In this document: one piece after another, positions 21,301 through 33,086 of the stretch
Numbering within the stretch: the stretch's first letter is position 1
Layout: the number at the start of each line of letters is the position of its first letter
Notes under the pieces: model-generated
The model's database searches: none
What the model was told of the DNA's origin: nothing
What the model saw: only the letters and a program-made list of their open reading frames with translations
Assembly: GCA_036426205.1 (NCBI GenBank)
Contig: CM071586.1
Coordinates: 8,653,114 to 8,717,113 of the forward strand
Source: Ascaphus truei
Taxonomy: Eukaryota > Chordata > Amphibia > Anura > Ascaphidae
Reading direction: 5' to 3'
Length of the DNA stretch: 64,000 nt
Program-made: the position numbers and the translations under genes

Positions 21301-21900
21301 GGGGGGAGAGGGGGATGGAGGGGGGGGGGAAGGGGAGAGAGGAGGGAAGGGAGAGAGCAGGGTGAGGGAGACAGACAGAGGAGGGAAGGGAGAGAGAGCA
21401 GGGGGAGGCAGACGGGGGAGAGAGGGAAGGAAGAGAGAGAAAATGGAGGGACACACTCAGAGACACACACAGACAGAGACACTCACATACACACAGAGAC
21501 ACACACACTCACATACACACACACACTACACAGAGACACATACGCTTGGCGCTTAGCGCGCTTACCTCTGTGAATGGGAATCCCCCCGTTCATGCTGTGC
21601 ACACTCTTGCGCGGGTACGCACGCTCTCCCAAGCTTTGTGCTAGGTGAGACGAGAACTATACTTTCGGCCTCAATGGGACAAGAGAGAAGCAGGATAGGC
21701 GGAGAGATGTGAACGTGGGGGGGCGGAGAGGAGGGGAAGGGGGGGGGGGGGGGGGAGGGGAGGAAAGGGGGGGAGAGAGGAGGGAAGAGAGAGGAGGGTG
21801 AGAAAATGGAGGGACACACATACACTCACAGAGACACACACACAATCACAGAGACAGCCCCGATCCAGCCAAGGACACGCCCCCCCCCCCTCTCTAAAAA
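21294..21900. repeat. GA-rich and CA-rich microsatellites
   Basis: (ggga)n/(gaga)n tracts at 21296-21445 and 21700-21810, with (ca)n-type cagagacacacac repeats at 21450-21540 and 21815-21860. Long frames here are artefacts of the repeats. Confidence 0.85.
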
Positions 21901-22020
21901 TATTGCAGGACAGCAGAACACTCACGCCGGCCCCCTGTCCCCTCGCATCAACATTTTCGACCGCCTGCACCGCCCGCACACACCCCAGTTTGCGCACCCC
22001 TAGTCTTGTGCACGCATACG

Positions 22021-22948
22021 CACCGGCACACAGAACACACACGCTTCCTAGCTCTGTCGCCGCATTTCCAGATTCCAAACAAAGCTGGTTTCTTCCTCCT
22101 TGTGTTGGGGAGGGGGCTTGGCGAGCCATAAAGAGCTGTAAAACAAATATATAATCACTGCGCTTCTCCATGTAAAGAGCATGCAGTGAAGAAACTGGCC
22201 ATACAAAAGTGCAAAACAGAAAGGGAATCCCTGCGCTTCTCCCAAAGGGATAGCAATCAATGGGGAATATAAATAAATGTATGGTGTAAATACCTATCAG
22301 AAAAAAGGAGACTTTTGGTATACACCCTTTGATCAAATAATGCCAAGCCTGCTAACCACGTCAAGGTAAGTCTCAATAGCAGGTCCCTACGCTAAATGCA
22401 TACCGTAAAGAGCTGACATAGCTCACAAAATGTCTTAAGTTGGGCCCAGCACCGTCAAAGTGAACAGGCAGAGGGAGGAGTTGGCCCCAGCAGCCGGAAC
22501 ACGGAACTTCCAGCGCCAGCCAATGAGAGCCACATTTAGCTGCTTAAAGACCAACATTCGACTCGTGAGTCACAAGTTACCAACCCCTGGCCTGGGAGGA
22601 CATTATTAACAGTCCCAATGCATGATGTAATAAATGATCAGAAACGTTCTTTCCGTGCAAAAAAAAATGGTCTTATTTGTAATTCTTTGAAACTTGAACG
22701 CCCTAAATAACCAACCAGAGGAACATGACTTTAAACAACTCTGACAATGAAAGAGGTGTATGGGGTGACTTGTAATGGGACAACCTTCTGGAGACATTTC
22801 GTGAGCTTCGGCAGCTCTTTACGGCTCGCCGAGCCCCTTCCCCAACACACAGAGGTTGGAGGGAGTCACGCAGAGGAAGAAACGAGATTTGTTTGGAATC
22901 TGGGAATGCGGCAACAGAGCTAGGTAGCGTGTTTGTACCGTGTGCCAG
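22021..22948. repeat. Fold-back element with ~120-bp inverted arms
   Basis: 22021-22138 recurs inverted at 22812-22948 (gattccaaacaaa, ttggcgagcc and tagctctgt are visible in both arms). The second arm has a ~21-bp insertion. Within the loop, 22520-22590 ends in an hAT-style terminus (accaacccctgg). Confidence 0.75.
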
Positions 22949-23227
22949 TGCTTCTGCGGTGTACATCCCCCAACTGCAATTAGATCTGGGTCGGCCGAGA
23001 AAAAGTCCATAACGGATGGCGGGTCTGGCTATTTCGTGGAACTCATCATGTTCCTATCTCCAATAGCACCTCTCAAATTCCTTTCAAGCATCGTTTGCTG
23101 ACCCTACCCATTGGGATCACCTCTACCTTCACCTCGGCCGCATATGGTGATATTACCTACACTATGAAATGGATGTCCGGCAATCCATTCCACTGTCACA
23201 CTACGGTTTACCTGAACTTTGAACCTT

Positions 23228-23340
23228 TGTATTTGGTTGTGTATGACTGTGTTACACTGTGTATCAGTGTATTTGGTTTTGTGTATGACTGTGTTACACT
23301 GTGTATCAGTGTATTTGGTTATGTGTATGACTGTTACAAA
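23228..23340. repeat. 40-42 bp tandem repeat, almost three copies
   Basis: Unit tgtatttggttgtgtatgac followed by tgtgttacactgtgtatcag. Confidence 0.8.
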
Positions 23341-24539
23341 GTGAATCCTTTTGTTACTGTATCTATTACTGTACAGTGCTACAGTATGTAACTATCATGG
23401 TGTACTAGCATGATTTGTTCTGTGTATCATTGTGTTACAGTGTATATCACTGTTTCACTGTGTGTCTGTGATGGTGAGGGGGTAACCAGGCTCAATAATA
23501 AAAGAAAAAAGTTAACTTGGTTACCCTGATCTGTGTTTTGGGTTCCTAGAGTGTCAGCTCTTGGACCCGGCTGTACTATATGCATTACTGTGACTGTGTG
23601 TAACTTATGCGACAATAAAGAATTTTTGTCTTTTTGCATTTCCAGGAGTGCAAGCAAGCAGATTGCTAGGCTAGGAGTTTCAGGGTGCGTTTTGCGTAGG
23701 TTAACACAGGTACGCTTGTGAGAGCGTGGGGATAAACTTCGCTCAAACGTGGTAAAGAGGGTAGGTGTGTATTGGACAAATGAAAAATCCCAAACAACTA
23801 AAAAAGGGTGGTGCACACTGGTTAAGGTAGAATGTATGTACCGAGATAGAAAAGAATCCCCTTGACGCAGCACAGAGACACCCAATAATTAAAAGTAAAT
23901 TTGATTAATTATATCATTAAAATATAGGTGTGAGGGATTGAGAGTGAAACAAACAAACTAATAAACATTAAATTAAAAGTCAGAGAGGCTTAATAAGGTT
24001 GAAGGAGTAACTAAGCAACACTGAGTGAAGGTAGACCCAATATACCTATTACTCACAAATCAATAATGGTGTTGTAACTCCTTAATCCTACGTGGGGTGT
24101 TAGAGACCCTAAACAATAATGTATCCATGCAGTGATGTCTAAACTATACATTACAGAAGCTAGACTGACTATGGAGATGAAGGCTCTATATGTAAGCTTC
24201 AGATGCCACTGAACAATATCACCATATAGTGAACTGTCTAGTTCTAAATTAATGGGGTGGTGTAAAATCCCTACAGACAGTGGTATAGGGTAAATGCTAG
24301 ATAGGAATCCTATAAGGAAGTTGAAACTAGCAACCCAAATAAGTGGGTGGGTATAGTAACCCCTCCACCACTGAACAAAAATACCTTTATTTGCTCAGTT
24401 GGGTAGTACTTAAGGAAAAACACCTTGCAAAGTTTAGAAGTGTTATATCCAGTACTCAGCTCAGTGGCTGTATACAAAAGTGAGCATGTATGACCACAAA
24501 TATATTGCATGTAAACTGAGGATAAAATCATATAAAAAT
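23341..24539. other. Repeat-like, non-coding stretch
   Basis: Includes an inverted pair around 23478-23526 (ggtaacc ... ggttacc) and A/T-rich sequence from 23700 to 24500. No gene recognised. Confidence 0.4.
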
Positions 24540-24588
24540 GTCAGAGCGTTCTTGTTGTCCATGACCACAGTCTCCGAAACGCTCTGAC
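24540..24588. repeat. 11-bp hairpin with 27-nt loop
   Basis: gtcagagcgtt at 24540-24550 pairs with aacgctctgac at 24578-24588. Contains gaaacgctc but lacks a hammerhead core. Confidence 0.7.
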
Positions 24589-24879
24589 TAGTAGGACGTC
24601 CTTGCCTCTCCGAATCAGCCGACGTCGCTGGTTAGCTAAAATGCTGCATAAAAGAATAATGTTACTGTCATTTCTCGTGTTACCGCTCTAAGCTTCGCAA
24701 AAGATAAATGTATCACATATGCTATATAAGTTTAAGCATGATTGCTCATTTAATGCATAATTCATTCGTTTTATTGCGGTGCTGGAATAAGGAATAAGGT
24801 TTATTTAGCATTTTCTTAGCGTCATTTATTCAGCTTTCTGCAAAAGTACAAGAATGCCAAAGGGGACAGTTATAAATTA

Positions 24880-26060
24880 GTGTTTATTAGTCGTTAATGT
24901 AGAGAAATGCAAAATAATACTATATACCCCAAGTGTGAGAAATGTGTAATCTTACATTTGTGTCAGCCCTTTTTCCTTGTCCTGTCGCTGACACTCTAAT
25001 AGTTACCGGGAGCTGCAGAGATCTGGGAATTTGCAGCAGTTTTGCCAGTAAAACATTTCCTGTGGGAATATTGTTGGGATAAAAAGATAAGAAAGACAAA
25101 GCAGTAATTGTGTCCGAGGACAGATCATTTAGCACAGGAATCAGTGGCTGCCCAGAGCTCGTCCTGTGTGCAGGGTTTGTACATATAACCCTTAATATGC
25201 AGGTTCCCCTGATAAACAGCCCCTTACTGCACCATCCTCTGACCTCCCAGCACTGGGGGTCTCCAGCCTCACGGTCCTGGGGCAATCAGAGAGACCCATC
25301 TATCCATCTATTACCCCCCCAGGTAAAGTGATACAGAACAGGATGTATTGTGTGATGTTTCAGTGTTAAACCCTCTGGCAGTCGCGTGCTGTGTGTGTAT
25401 TCTGTGATTGTGTGTAATGTGCGACTATTGCACTATATTCTGTATTATCAGGCATTTGGGGGCGGGATTTCTGTCTTTTATATCACTTTATACTCATTAT
25501 TGCGGGTTCTGTAATAAGGTTTCTAATTAGTGACACAAAGCAGTGAGTTACACACCTGCTAACTTTCCAAGCACTCGCTCACTTTAATCCCTAGTCTGAC
25601 GGGCTCCTTATCTGGGCTGCTCATCTGAAACTGAACATGCTGCAATGTGAAGCCATACTGAGTATAACCCCCATCTCCAACCTGCTCAACTATCTTCTAA
25701 TTACAGAACAGGAACCCCTAAAACATTGCTGAGACTCCTACAGATCTGACTGCTGGGCTGAGCTGCCAATTATAATGCCCTGTAACGATTAGTTACCCCT
25801 GTGTTTTAATGGGCAGCTGCCACACACACACACACGTCAAACACACACACACAGTGACACAAACACACAACGTGTCACACACAACGTGTCACTCACAAAC
25901 ATGTCACACCTCATTTCAGTTGTATCTCTAAGAACAAATAGCTGTGTATGAAAATATTCACAATCCATTTAAACCGAGGTTTTATTGTCAAACATATTGT
26001 TTAATAAAACAGCATCACCAGTGTTTTATGGGATAAACAAGTATTGCCCCAGCAGCAACA
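24880..26060. repeat. Copy B0 of a locally duplicated non-coding unit
   Basis: Matches 52085-52985, 53640-54820 and 57302-57955 with small differences. No convincing coding frame. Includes a short (ca)n patch at 25820-25900. Confidence 0.8.
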
Positions 26061-26469
26061 GCAGCAGCAGATAATACCCCGGGGTGAGTGAGGATTGGGC
26101 GACACCTTGTGGTTGTGCAGAAGAAGTGCGGCTGGAACACAGGGACATTGGGGAAAGTTACAGGACAGAATAATAATTATTACAGTGATGAGAACAATGC
26201 GGAGATAACTATATTAATAAGCCAGGTCTCTTCTGTGCGGGGATTAAATCAGCATGTGACTGTCAGCCTGTGTCTGCTGTAAAGACTCATTGTTACACAA
26301 ATAATCTGTCTCCTGCCACTATTTCTGGTTTCTCTGTTTGTGCTTCTGCTGCCTACATATTACAGTGGGTGGGGGGGGGAGTAGGAGCGTGGAGTTAGAG
26401 AGAGGGGGTGTGTGAGCGTGGAGTTAGAGGGGGAGGTGGGAGCAGGGGGTTTGAGAGAGAGGGGGGGGG
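26061..26469. other. Non-coding, with a G-rich tract
   Basis: No gene seen. Purine/G-rich repeat gtggagttagag at 26365-26469. Confidence 0.4.
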
Positions 26470-27007
26470 GTGTAAACAACAACATATCCCTAGATAACCC
26501 CAGGGTAGGGTTATTCTAACATGAGGTTGTGAGAGAGAACAGTAGAGAACATATGGTGAGTACGTCCTTAGAGGTAACACGGTGCAGATACCGGCTGTGC
26601 CTTTGTTTGTGTAGTGTATCCCCGAGAGTATGGGCTCCGTTAGAGTGGGAAACCTCGGAGGACGATAGACAGGATCCTGGTGAAGGCTCATCAGTGACAC
26701 ATCTCCGCCCCCAGGTCTCCCCTTTTATAGAACAAATAAGAACAACTTGGGGTGCCAGAGGAAAAGGAAGACGAGAAGAGGGGAAAGTATGGACCCCGAG
26801 AAGCAGGGACCAACAGGTGGCAATAGGCAAAAAGAAAAAAAGAGAAGCGTCCGCAGTACTAGCACAACAAACTGTTCATTTATGTAACTGTATATGTAAC
26901 CATGTATTATTTGTCTTAACTCTGTGCCCAGGACATACTTGAAAACGAGAGGTAATTCTCAATGTATTGCTTCCTGGTAAAATATTTTATAAATAAATAA
27001 ATAAATA
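26470..27007 (+). mobile_element. Non-LTR retroelement 3' end
   Basis: Ends ggacatacttgaaaacgaga, then cttcctggtaaaatatttta and (ataa)n, a tail I associate with frog LINE/SINE 3' ends. No intact protein. Confidence 0.5.
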
Positions 27008-27324
27008 GACAGTGCTGTTATTACTACACTGTCATAAACATTGTTTGATATCCGGGGTTTGCAGACTCCTATTGGATACACTTTGGCTAGTTTAATAATT
27101 TATTTTAAAGCCCTATATTTTAACTAACGTTCAGAATAAACCTATTGAATTGTAAAACACTATAACCATTCCAAAAGGTGCGAGACGCTATCATACTGGG
27201 GCTCTTATCTTCAGTGCTGTAACACTACCCGCCCCAAACAGCAGCACCCCCCCCCCCCTACTATTATTCAGCTGATGGGAGGGAACCATTCCAGTATATT
27301 ACTGTATATACAGTACCTCACACC
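27008..27324. other. Non-coding, no feature recognised
   Basis: AT-rich DNA with a C-run at about 27249; nothing else to report. Confidence 0.4.
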
Positions 27325-27628
27325 TTACATTAGTGACTGTATATACCTCCCAGCTTTACATTAGTGACTGTATATACCTCTCAGCTTTACATTAGTGACT
27401 GTATATACCTCCCAGCTTTAGATTAGAGACTGTATATACCTCCCAGCTTTACATTAGTCACTGTATATACTGTAATACCTCCCAGCTTTAGATTAGTGAC
27501 TGTATATACCTCCCAGCTTTAGGTTAGTGACTGTATATACCTCCCAGCTTTAGGTTAGTGGCTGTATATACTATATACCTCCCAGCTTTAGGTTAGTGGC
27601 TGTATATACTATATACCTCCCAGCTTGC
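27325..27628. repeat. 31-bp minisatellite, about nine copies
   Basis: Unit acattagtgactgtatatac followed by ctcccagcttt, with some units lengthened by an extra tatactatata. Confidence 0.88.
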
Positions 27629-27639
27629 TCTCTGATCTG

Positions 27640-27960
27640 AAGTCCGGTCAGCATGTGAGTAGAGATCTCATAAACTTCCCCCCAGATGTGCAATGATTCT
27701 CCTCCCCCCCCCCCAGTCACAGAGATCCCCCATATCAGCACTCCTTTGCTGTGTCAGTTTTTTAAATGGTAACAGCGCTAGAGGCTTTTGCATGTCTCTC
27801 CTGTTTGATCTCACTGAGCCGCCGTACTGGGGGTGTCACTGCTGTGATTTTGTTACGGGGGGGGGGGTTTACCGCGGGGACCGGAAGTGAGCAGAGCAGA
27901 CAGGAAGTCACCCCCCGGAGTTATCACTGGGTGAGTCTCTGTAACAGGAATAATATTATT
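27640..27960 (+). promoter_or_regulatory. Possible promoter or first exon, weak
   Basis: Contains two ETS-type sites (accggaagtg at about 27881 and caggaagtc at about 27901) and a donor-like cactgggtgagtc at about 27926. It could be a 5' untranslated exon; no product can be assigned. Confidence 0.2.
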
Positions 27961-27961
27961 A

Positions 27962-28319
27962 TATGAGGTGGGAGCCGGTCACACGTGGGATGAGGTGGAA
28001 AGGGGGGCAGTGCGATCTTGTCACGCGTGGGATGAGGGGGAGGGGACAGTGGGAGCCGGTCACCGTGGGATGAGGTGGGGGGGGGGGGGGGGGGGGTGGG
28101 GGGGGGGGGGGGGGGGGGGGGGGGGAGGGGGAGCCGGTCACACGTGGGGTGGGGGGGGGGGGGCAGTGGGAGCCGGTCACACGTGGGATGAGGTGGGGGG
28201 GAGGAGTGGGAGCCTGTCACACGTGGGATGAGGTGGGGGGGGGGGACAGTGGGAGCCGGTCACACGTGGGATGAGGTGGGGGGGGGCAGTGGGAGCCGGT
28301 TACACGTGGGATGAGGTGG
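27962..28319. repeat. About 39-bp minisatellite, about nine copies
   Basis: Same unit as 15082-15232; contains G-runs that extend almost unbroken over about 28076-28126. The 22-bp unit is absent here. Confidence 0.88.
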
Positions 28320-28320
28320 C

Positions 28321-28442
28321 TCAGTGCTACTGTGGGTGACCTGGAGTAGATTGCTATGGGCCAGATATACTAAGTGCTGCTATGCATATGATTGGGCCAG
28401 AATGTTTTATGAAGTAGCGCTGCTTAGTAATATGGCTTATAT
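28321..28442. repeat. Tail of the VNTR composite repeat
   Basis: Matches 15233-15355 and 61496-61616. Confidence 0.8.
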
Positions 28443-29020
28443 CACCTATATATGTGTCAGGCGGTTAGTTAGGTGAGCGCTGCGTACATGAGATAACAGG
28501 ACGGTTAGGGGCGGTATATTGTTTGAACGCAGCCAATCATTTACATATGATGGAAAGGCCTTCGATGCAGGTTACACGTGTCAGGTTGTGTAACGTGTCA
28601 CATTGCTGTTATGGATAGAGATCTATATATCTCACATCACATCATAAAGAACAAGATATCAGAGGGTATCACATAGCGTTACTATGGCAATGCAACACTG
28701 ACATCCATGGCGTCATTTGACGCTTCGGAAGGAGAAGGAGGGCGCCACATGTAAGTGCCTAGGTGTGTCGGATCTTCAAATCCGCTGCTGCGTCTGATCA
28801 TACTTATAGGAAGCAGACACGCACAGCTAAACTGACGCAGTCCCTGTAAGCTCAGAACCCAAACACAGCACTGCTAGAGCTAACCCAAGCCCTCATTCTC
28901 TATCGTCTTCTGTAACTGTGCTCTGTAAATATTGTGTTCTCTCCCGTCTCCTGTAACCTCCTGCTGTCCGGCCTTCCTGCCTCTCGCCTACAATCTAGAG
29001 AGAAACGGGAATAAATCCCA
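28443..29020. other. Non-coding, no gene recognised
   Basis: Unique-looking sequence; no frame, repeat or RNA gene stands out. Confidence 0.4.
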
Positions 29021-29460
29021 GTATTTTATTGAGTAGGATTATTGAACGATGGTATATAAAGTTCAGATATAAATAACCAGTAAAGATGGAGTAGAGCTCT
29101 GATTTAAGACTGAGTGAGACTCATAAGACCAGTGCATAAGTCTCCTGTGTGGAAGATATAATAGTCCCTGTGATAAAGACAGACCTCTGAAAATGAATCA
29201 TGGTCTGTCTACAATAACACTGGAACAGACATCCTGGAGTAAGCACATAGAGTGATGGTCAAACACTTGTCATATAAAGTGGGAGTACTCACATAGAGTG
29301 AAGCTCATCCGGGTGCGTGCATCACGCCAATGATATTCAGCAAAAAACGATCCGGGGATCCAATGCGGAGCACAGCAGAGTAGAGGAGACGGGGGCTAGA
29401 CACCAATGTAGTCTGTTGAAAAACTTTTATTGCATGGTGAGTGAGTGGTACAAAAAAGGA

Positions 29461-29501
29461 ACTCTGACGCGTTTCGGGATAGTATTCCTTTGTCAAAGCG
29501 T
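29461..29501 (-). ncRNA. Hammerhead-like motif C with U3-A8 core
   Basis: Minus strand: stem I ACGCT/AGAGT (4 of 5 pairs), core UUGACAA in place of CUGANGA, extra A, imperfect stem II (GGAAU/AUCCC), GAAA, ACGCGU, C at the cleavage position. Core positions 3 and 8 pair in the hammerhead fold; C3 to U and G8 to A together keep that pair. Confidence 0.6.
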
Positions 29502-29700
29502 ATGCTCGCGTCTGTCCGTCCTCCCGGTCTTATACACGATCACCCGCCCCCAACAGTGACGTCACACAGAAGGGATTTGCGCGAGAACCTCCATGGATGA
29601 ATCTGATTGGTGGGGATATCCACCAATAGACCTCCAGAAGAGGTACCTGTCTCCTGTCAGTGCGGGGGATCGTGGAGACCAGACAGGAGTCGGGAAAAGA

Positions 29701-29730
29701 AACAACATTGCTAGAAAAGTGACACATTAG
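29701..29730. repeat. Perfect 30-bp inverted repeat, left arm
   Basis: Starting aacaacattgctagaaaagt, it is exactly complementary to 30239-30268, 508 bp away. The interval is AT-rich and purine-rich with no gene. Confidence 0.9.
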
Positions 29731-30238
29731 TGAAAAAAACATAACATAGAATAAAATTATTAAAAACACGAACTCGATCTTGTTATAACAATGGAAGGAA
29801 ATACATATCTATTAATAGATCTGGATAATGACAAATGAGCATGTATATGATGAAATAGATATAATAAATAAATAAATTAAGCATATACAGAGTACAATAA
29901 ATGCATTCTATGAGGTATTACAAGCAATCAATGTATCTATTCATGTAAGGCTACATGTCTCATAAATGCAGATAGGCAAGAAAAAAATAAATGACGCAAT
30001 ATATAAATGAATGATGTAGATAAAGATGAAGATAAGGGAGGAGGGAAAGAAAAGAAGAGAGAAGAAGAAGGAAAAAAGAAAGAAGAAGAAAAAGAAAAAA
30101 TACAAAACAAAAACAGTGTAAAAAGATAACATATATAATCAAATGCAGTTAATGTATAATCAAATGCAGTTAATGAATAACAAAATGATCTTCAGAAGAA
30201 ATGTTTGAGTTCCCAATCCAGATTCACTCCCCTGGGTA

Positions 30239-30268
30239 CTAATGTGTCACTTTTCTAGCAATGTTGTT
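30239..30268. repeat. Perfect 30-bp inverted repeat, right arm
   Basis: Partner of 29701-29730. Followed by an (attt)n tract to about 30340. Confidence 0.9.
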
Positions 30269-30429
30269 AAATAAAAATGTATTTTAAATTTATTTATTTA
30301 TATTCATGTATTTATTTATTTATTTAGATTTATTTATTAATTGTGCTGCTGCTGTGTGTGAATTTTTTTATTGTGGGTAGCGGGGGTGGGTGAAGGGGGT
30401 ATTAGCCCCAACGGTGGTTGTTTAGGGCT

Positions 30430-30450
30430 TGTGTGTGTGTGTCAGTGTGT

Positions 30451-30548
<98 letters not shown>
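30430..30548. repeat. (TG)n microsatellite
   Basis: About 119 bp of tg repeats with two tctc interruptions; it abuts the GIY-YIG fragment. Confidence 0.95.
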
Positions 30549-30549
<1 letters not shown>

Positions 30550-30573
30550 TCTTTCTGTTTGTATTCATGGAGA

Positions 30574-30951
30574 TCACTTCTACAAATACCACACAGGAAT
30601 CGGGAATACAAAATCAGAGGAAGGTTCACCTGTTCCTCCAGCAATGTCGTGTACCTCATCATGTGCATGAAATGCCCAGGGGGCTGCTACTACATAGGTG
30701 AGACGGGTCAGGGGCTAAACAAAAGAATGTATCTGCATCGTCACAGCATCACATGCGGAACAAGAGACAGTCCTGTCGGCGAACATTTGTCTGACTCTGG
30801 CCATAAGATGAACGATCTGAGGGTGGCCATACTCAAAGGTAATCTTAGAACATCGAAAGATAGACGGTTGGATGAATACAAATTTATGCAACTGTTCGGG
30901 ACACTTAGCGGTGGCCTAAACAGAGACCGCAGCTTCATGAGTCATTACTGA
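30574..30951 (+). pseudogene. GIY-YIG endonuclease domain of a Penelope-like element
   Basis: The frame reads SSSNVVYLIMCMKCPGGC, then YYIGETGQGLNKRM, HRHSI, PVGEHLSDSGHKM and ends GLNRDRSFMSHY. The VYLI...YYIG pair with the downstream Arg, His and Glu is the GIY-YIG nuclease core, which in Penelope-like elements sits C-terminal to RT and nicks DNA for priming. No RT is found upstream: a (TG)n tract begins directly before it, so the fragment is 5'-truncated. The domain itself has no stop. Confidence 0.8.
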
Positions 30952-31439
30952 CACAAGGGAACTCTCTTCCCATGAGTGTTAAAGGCCATGTCTATACATA
31001 CTGTGCTATATGTATGCACATACTGCTGTCTCTTACACATACAAATACTCCTTGTTTTTCCATCCCTATACACCAATAGGTACCACATAGTATCTACACA
31101 CACTTTCAGTAATGCAACAATCTCTCACATTTCCACACCTTCCCACACCATTAATATACACTACTGCCTTTCACCATTATCACCCAGCACACAGTGCTTC
31201 TACTGTAGCAAGGAATTCTGGGAAATTACATGCAAATGAGCACACAGTGCCACTTTTTGCTTTAAAACCATATGACATGGTCCCCTATAAACTTATGCTT
31301 GTTGCATTGCACAGCCTGGGTTAAGATGCATAGTCAGTAAACCCACCACAGACAGCTGTTTCCACCATAATGGGTCTCCTCAATGTGTGGTTGGTTATAC
31401 TGGCTATGCAAAAAAGAAGCTTGGGATAGGTTCCACCAC
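30952..31439. other. 3' flank of the GIY-YIG fragment, repeat-like
   Basis: AT/CA-rich sequence; no gene. aaggaattctgggaaattac at 31209 is in the style of frog interspersed repeats. Confidence 0.35.
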
Positions 31440-31465
31440 ACTTAGTTAAGTTATGGTGTCTGGAA

Positions 31466-31780
31466 TTGCGCACCGTCTCATCCGAGACCGCCTGGAATGA
31501 TGAGGCCGTATCCGCAGCCTTCTGGCAGGGGCTTGCCAAGTCTATCAAAGACCCACCAGATTGGAAGACCTCATCTGTGTGTATCCGTGTGGATCAGAGT
31601 CTCCAAGAAAGGATGGTCGACCGCTCGCTGCCTCGCTCTGTTTCTACTAGTCGTAGCCTGGTCCCTTCTGTTCCACCGTCTCCCGATGAACCCATGCAAC
31701 TGGGGAGTCACCGCTTGAGACAGAGAGACAGCGCCGGCGGCTTGTGCCACTACTGTGGTCATCCTGGACATCTGTTTTAA
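31466..31780 (+). pseudogene. Ty3/gypsy gag fragment with CCHC knuckle start
   Basis: Reads NDEAVSAAFWQGLAKSIKD, then CIRVDQSLQERM, PDEPMQLGSHRLRQRDS and CHYCGHPGHLF before a stop. The PMQLG motif followed by CxYCG-PGH is characteristic of gag in sushi-type gypsy elements (family knowledge). The final Cys of the knuckle is past the stop. No pol, LTR or protease adjoins it; it is an isolated fragment. Confidence 0.75.
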
Positions 31781-32185
31781 TTGTTGTAATTTTTAGTGTT
31801 TAATGATTAAGCATTTGACAGGCAAATGATATCACTCATATATGTCTGGCAGCCTGTTTTGCTGCTTCACGTGTATACTTCCGTCAGTTTGTGCATAACT
31901 CCGTTATTCTTTGGTTAGCAATGATCATACTGTTTGCCTACCCGGTGAGGAGACAGACTCTAACCCTATCTGTAGCTGCCCATATAGAGACACGTGTTGG
32001 TGTGCTCAGGTGTGCTTGTAAATGCTCCGTGAGCTGTTGATACTCGTGCCTGCCCTAAGAGGGTAATACTCTCGCTGCTTCACCAAAGCCTTGTAAATAA
32101 CCGTACAGGAGGTCCTAATAGCGATAATCTAAGTGCCATAAAAACTCCAATGAGATTTAATACATCAATCATTCGCAACGTGTCG
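31781..32185. other. Non-coding, no gene recognised
   Basis: Leads into the PLE terminal repeat; nothing else could be assigned. Confidence 0.35.
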
Positions 32186-32190
32186 GCTTA

Positions 32191-32235
32191 ACCCGACGTA
32201 CGTTTCGTCGCTCTACTGACGACTTCTTCCGGGGT
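32191..32235 (-). ncRNA. Hammerhead-like motif F with altered core
   Basis: Minus strand: stem I ACCC/GGGU, core CGGAAGA (U4 replaced by G), extra A, stem II GUCG/CGAC perfectly paired round a 9-nt loop, GAAA, palindromic ACGUACGU as stem III, C at the cleavage site. The fold is complete; the U4 change may reduce or abolish activity. Confidence 0.6.
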
Positions 32236-32534
32236 GGGCGTTGCCACGTCTATGCCTGCCTCTTTATACGTAGTGGTTGCCTTGGCAACCTATAGACGCT
32301 AGTTGTTGCCGTGTCTCGTAGCGGTGGTGCACAGGAACTGCACTATGGTTGCTTACAAACTGTTTTCATTGTTTGTTAGTCAGTCTTAGCATTTTGACCA
32401 TGTTTTAAACATGTCATTGACATAATGGAACGATAGCTGCTCAGGGTGCCCAGTGTGTTTTATGTTGTACATTGTCAGGCCATAGCCAAATCCCGAGAAT
32501 CATAAAAAAGAGGGGGTATATACAAAGCCTTCAT

Positions 32535-33059
32535 TCAGGCCAGCAGGGTACTGGGTATGTAGGGCGTAAATCCACTTGGCCTCACATTGAAGAAGATGTT
32601 TGTCCCAGTTCCCTTTGCGTATATTCTGGGCAATGTGGTCAATACCCTGAAAGGTGAGGTGCCCATGTCCCCTGCATGGACCTCGCGGACATGTCTGGAG
32701 ACGGGAGTGTCAAGTGAGTTCCTAATAGAGCCCAGATGTTCTAGGACTCTTCTTCTGAGCTCACGTTTAGTCTTCCCCACATGTTTTACTCCACAGGAGC
32801 ATGTGATGAGGTATATGACTCCTATACTTTTGCAGTTATTGAATTCCTTCAGGGTGAATGTCTTGGTATTGTTGGAATTGGTAAAGATTTTTCTTTCCTT
32901 CATATACTCACAGGCCTTACAGCTGTGGCATTTAAAGAACCCTGTGGTATTAAGCCATGTTTTACTGTTTTTTTGTCTTGTAAAGTGGCTGTGTACGAGG
33001 TGATCTCGGATGTTCTTTGACCTCCTCCAGACCACCGATGGTCTGTCCTTGAGGACCAA
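32535..33059 (-). pseudogene. Penelope-like element C-terminus: linker and GIY-YIG nuclease
   Basis: The antisense frame begins VWRRSKNIRDHLVHSHF, a segment typical between RT and nuclease in PLEs. A Cys pair follows (CHSCKAC), then GVIYLITCSCGVKHVGKTKR, RRRVLEHLGSI and PVSRHVREVH. It ends IPSTLLA. The Cys-x-Cys within the GIY-YIG block (CSCG) is characteristic of Penelope nucleases. No internal stop. The RT that should precede it is absent in this orientation; an RT fragment follows in the opposite orientation at 33087. Confidence 0.82.
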
Positions 33060-33086
33060 TTTCAGGTCTTCGTCACAGGTAAGTAT

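Larger units (their letters stand above)
29021..29760 (-). mobile_element. Penelope-like terminal repeat with hammerhead
   Basis: AT-rich lead-in, hammerhead motif C at 29461-29501 and a TGACGTCAC site at about 29558, as in the copy near 37140. Confidence 0.55.

Noticed and set aside
24540..24588. Possible ninth hammerhead at the gaaacgctc hairpin
   Set aside because: There is no CUGANGA-type core in the right place; the sequence is explained by an 11-bp inverted repeat.
25110..25331. Short frames in unit B as a leader or alpha1 exon
   Set aside because: No class I alpha1 motifs, no hydrophobic leader, and frames differ among copies of the unit.
27924..28231. Gly- and Pro-rich frames over the G-runs
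   Set aside because: Translations of the 39-bp minisatellite and poly-G.
30371..30670. Val/Cys-rich frame at the TG repeat
   Set aside because: (TG)n read as VCVCVC; only the downstream GIY-YIG part is meaningful.
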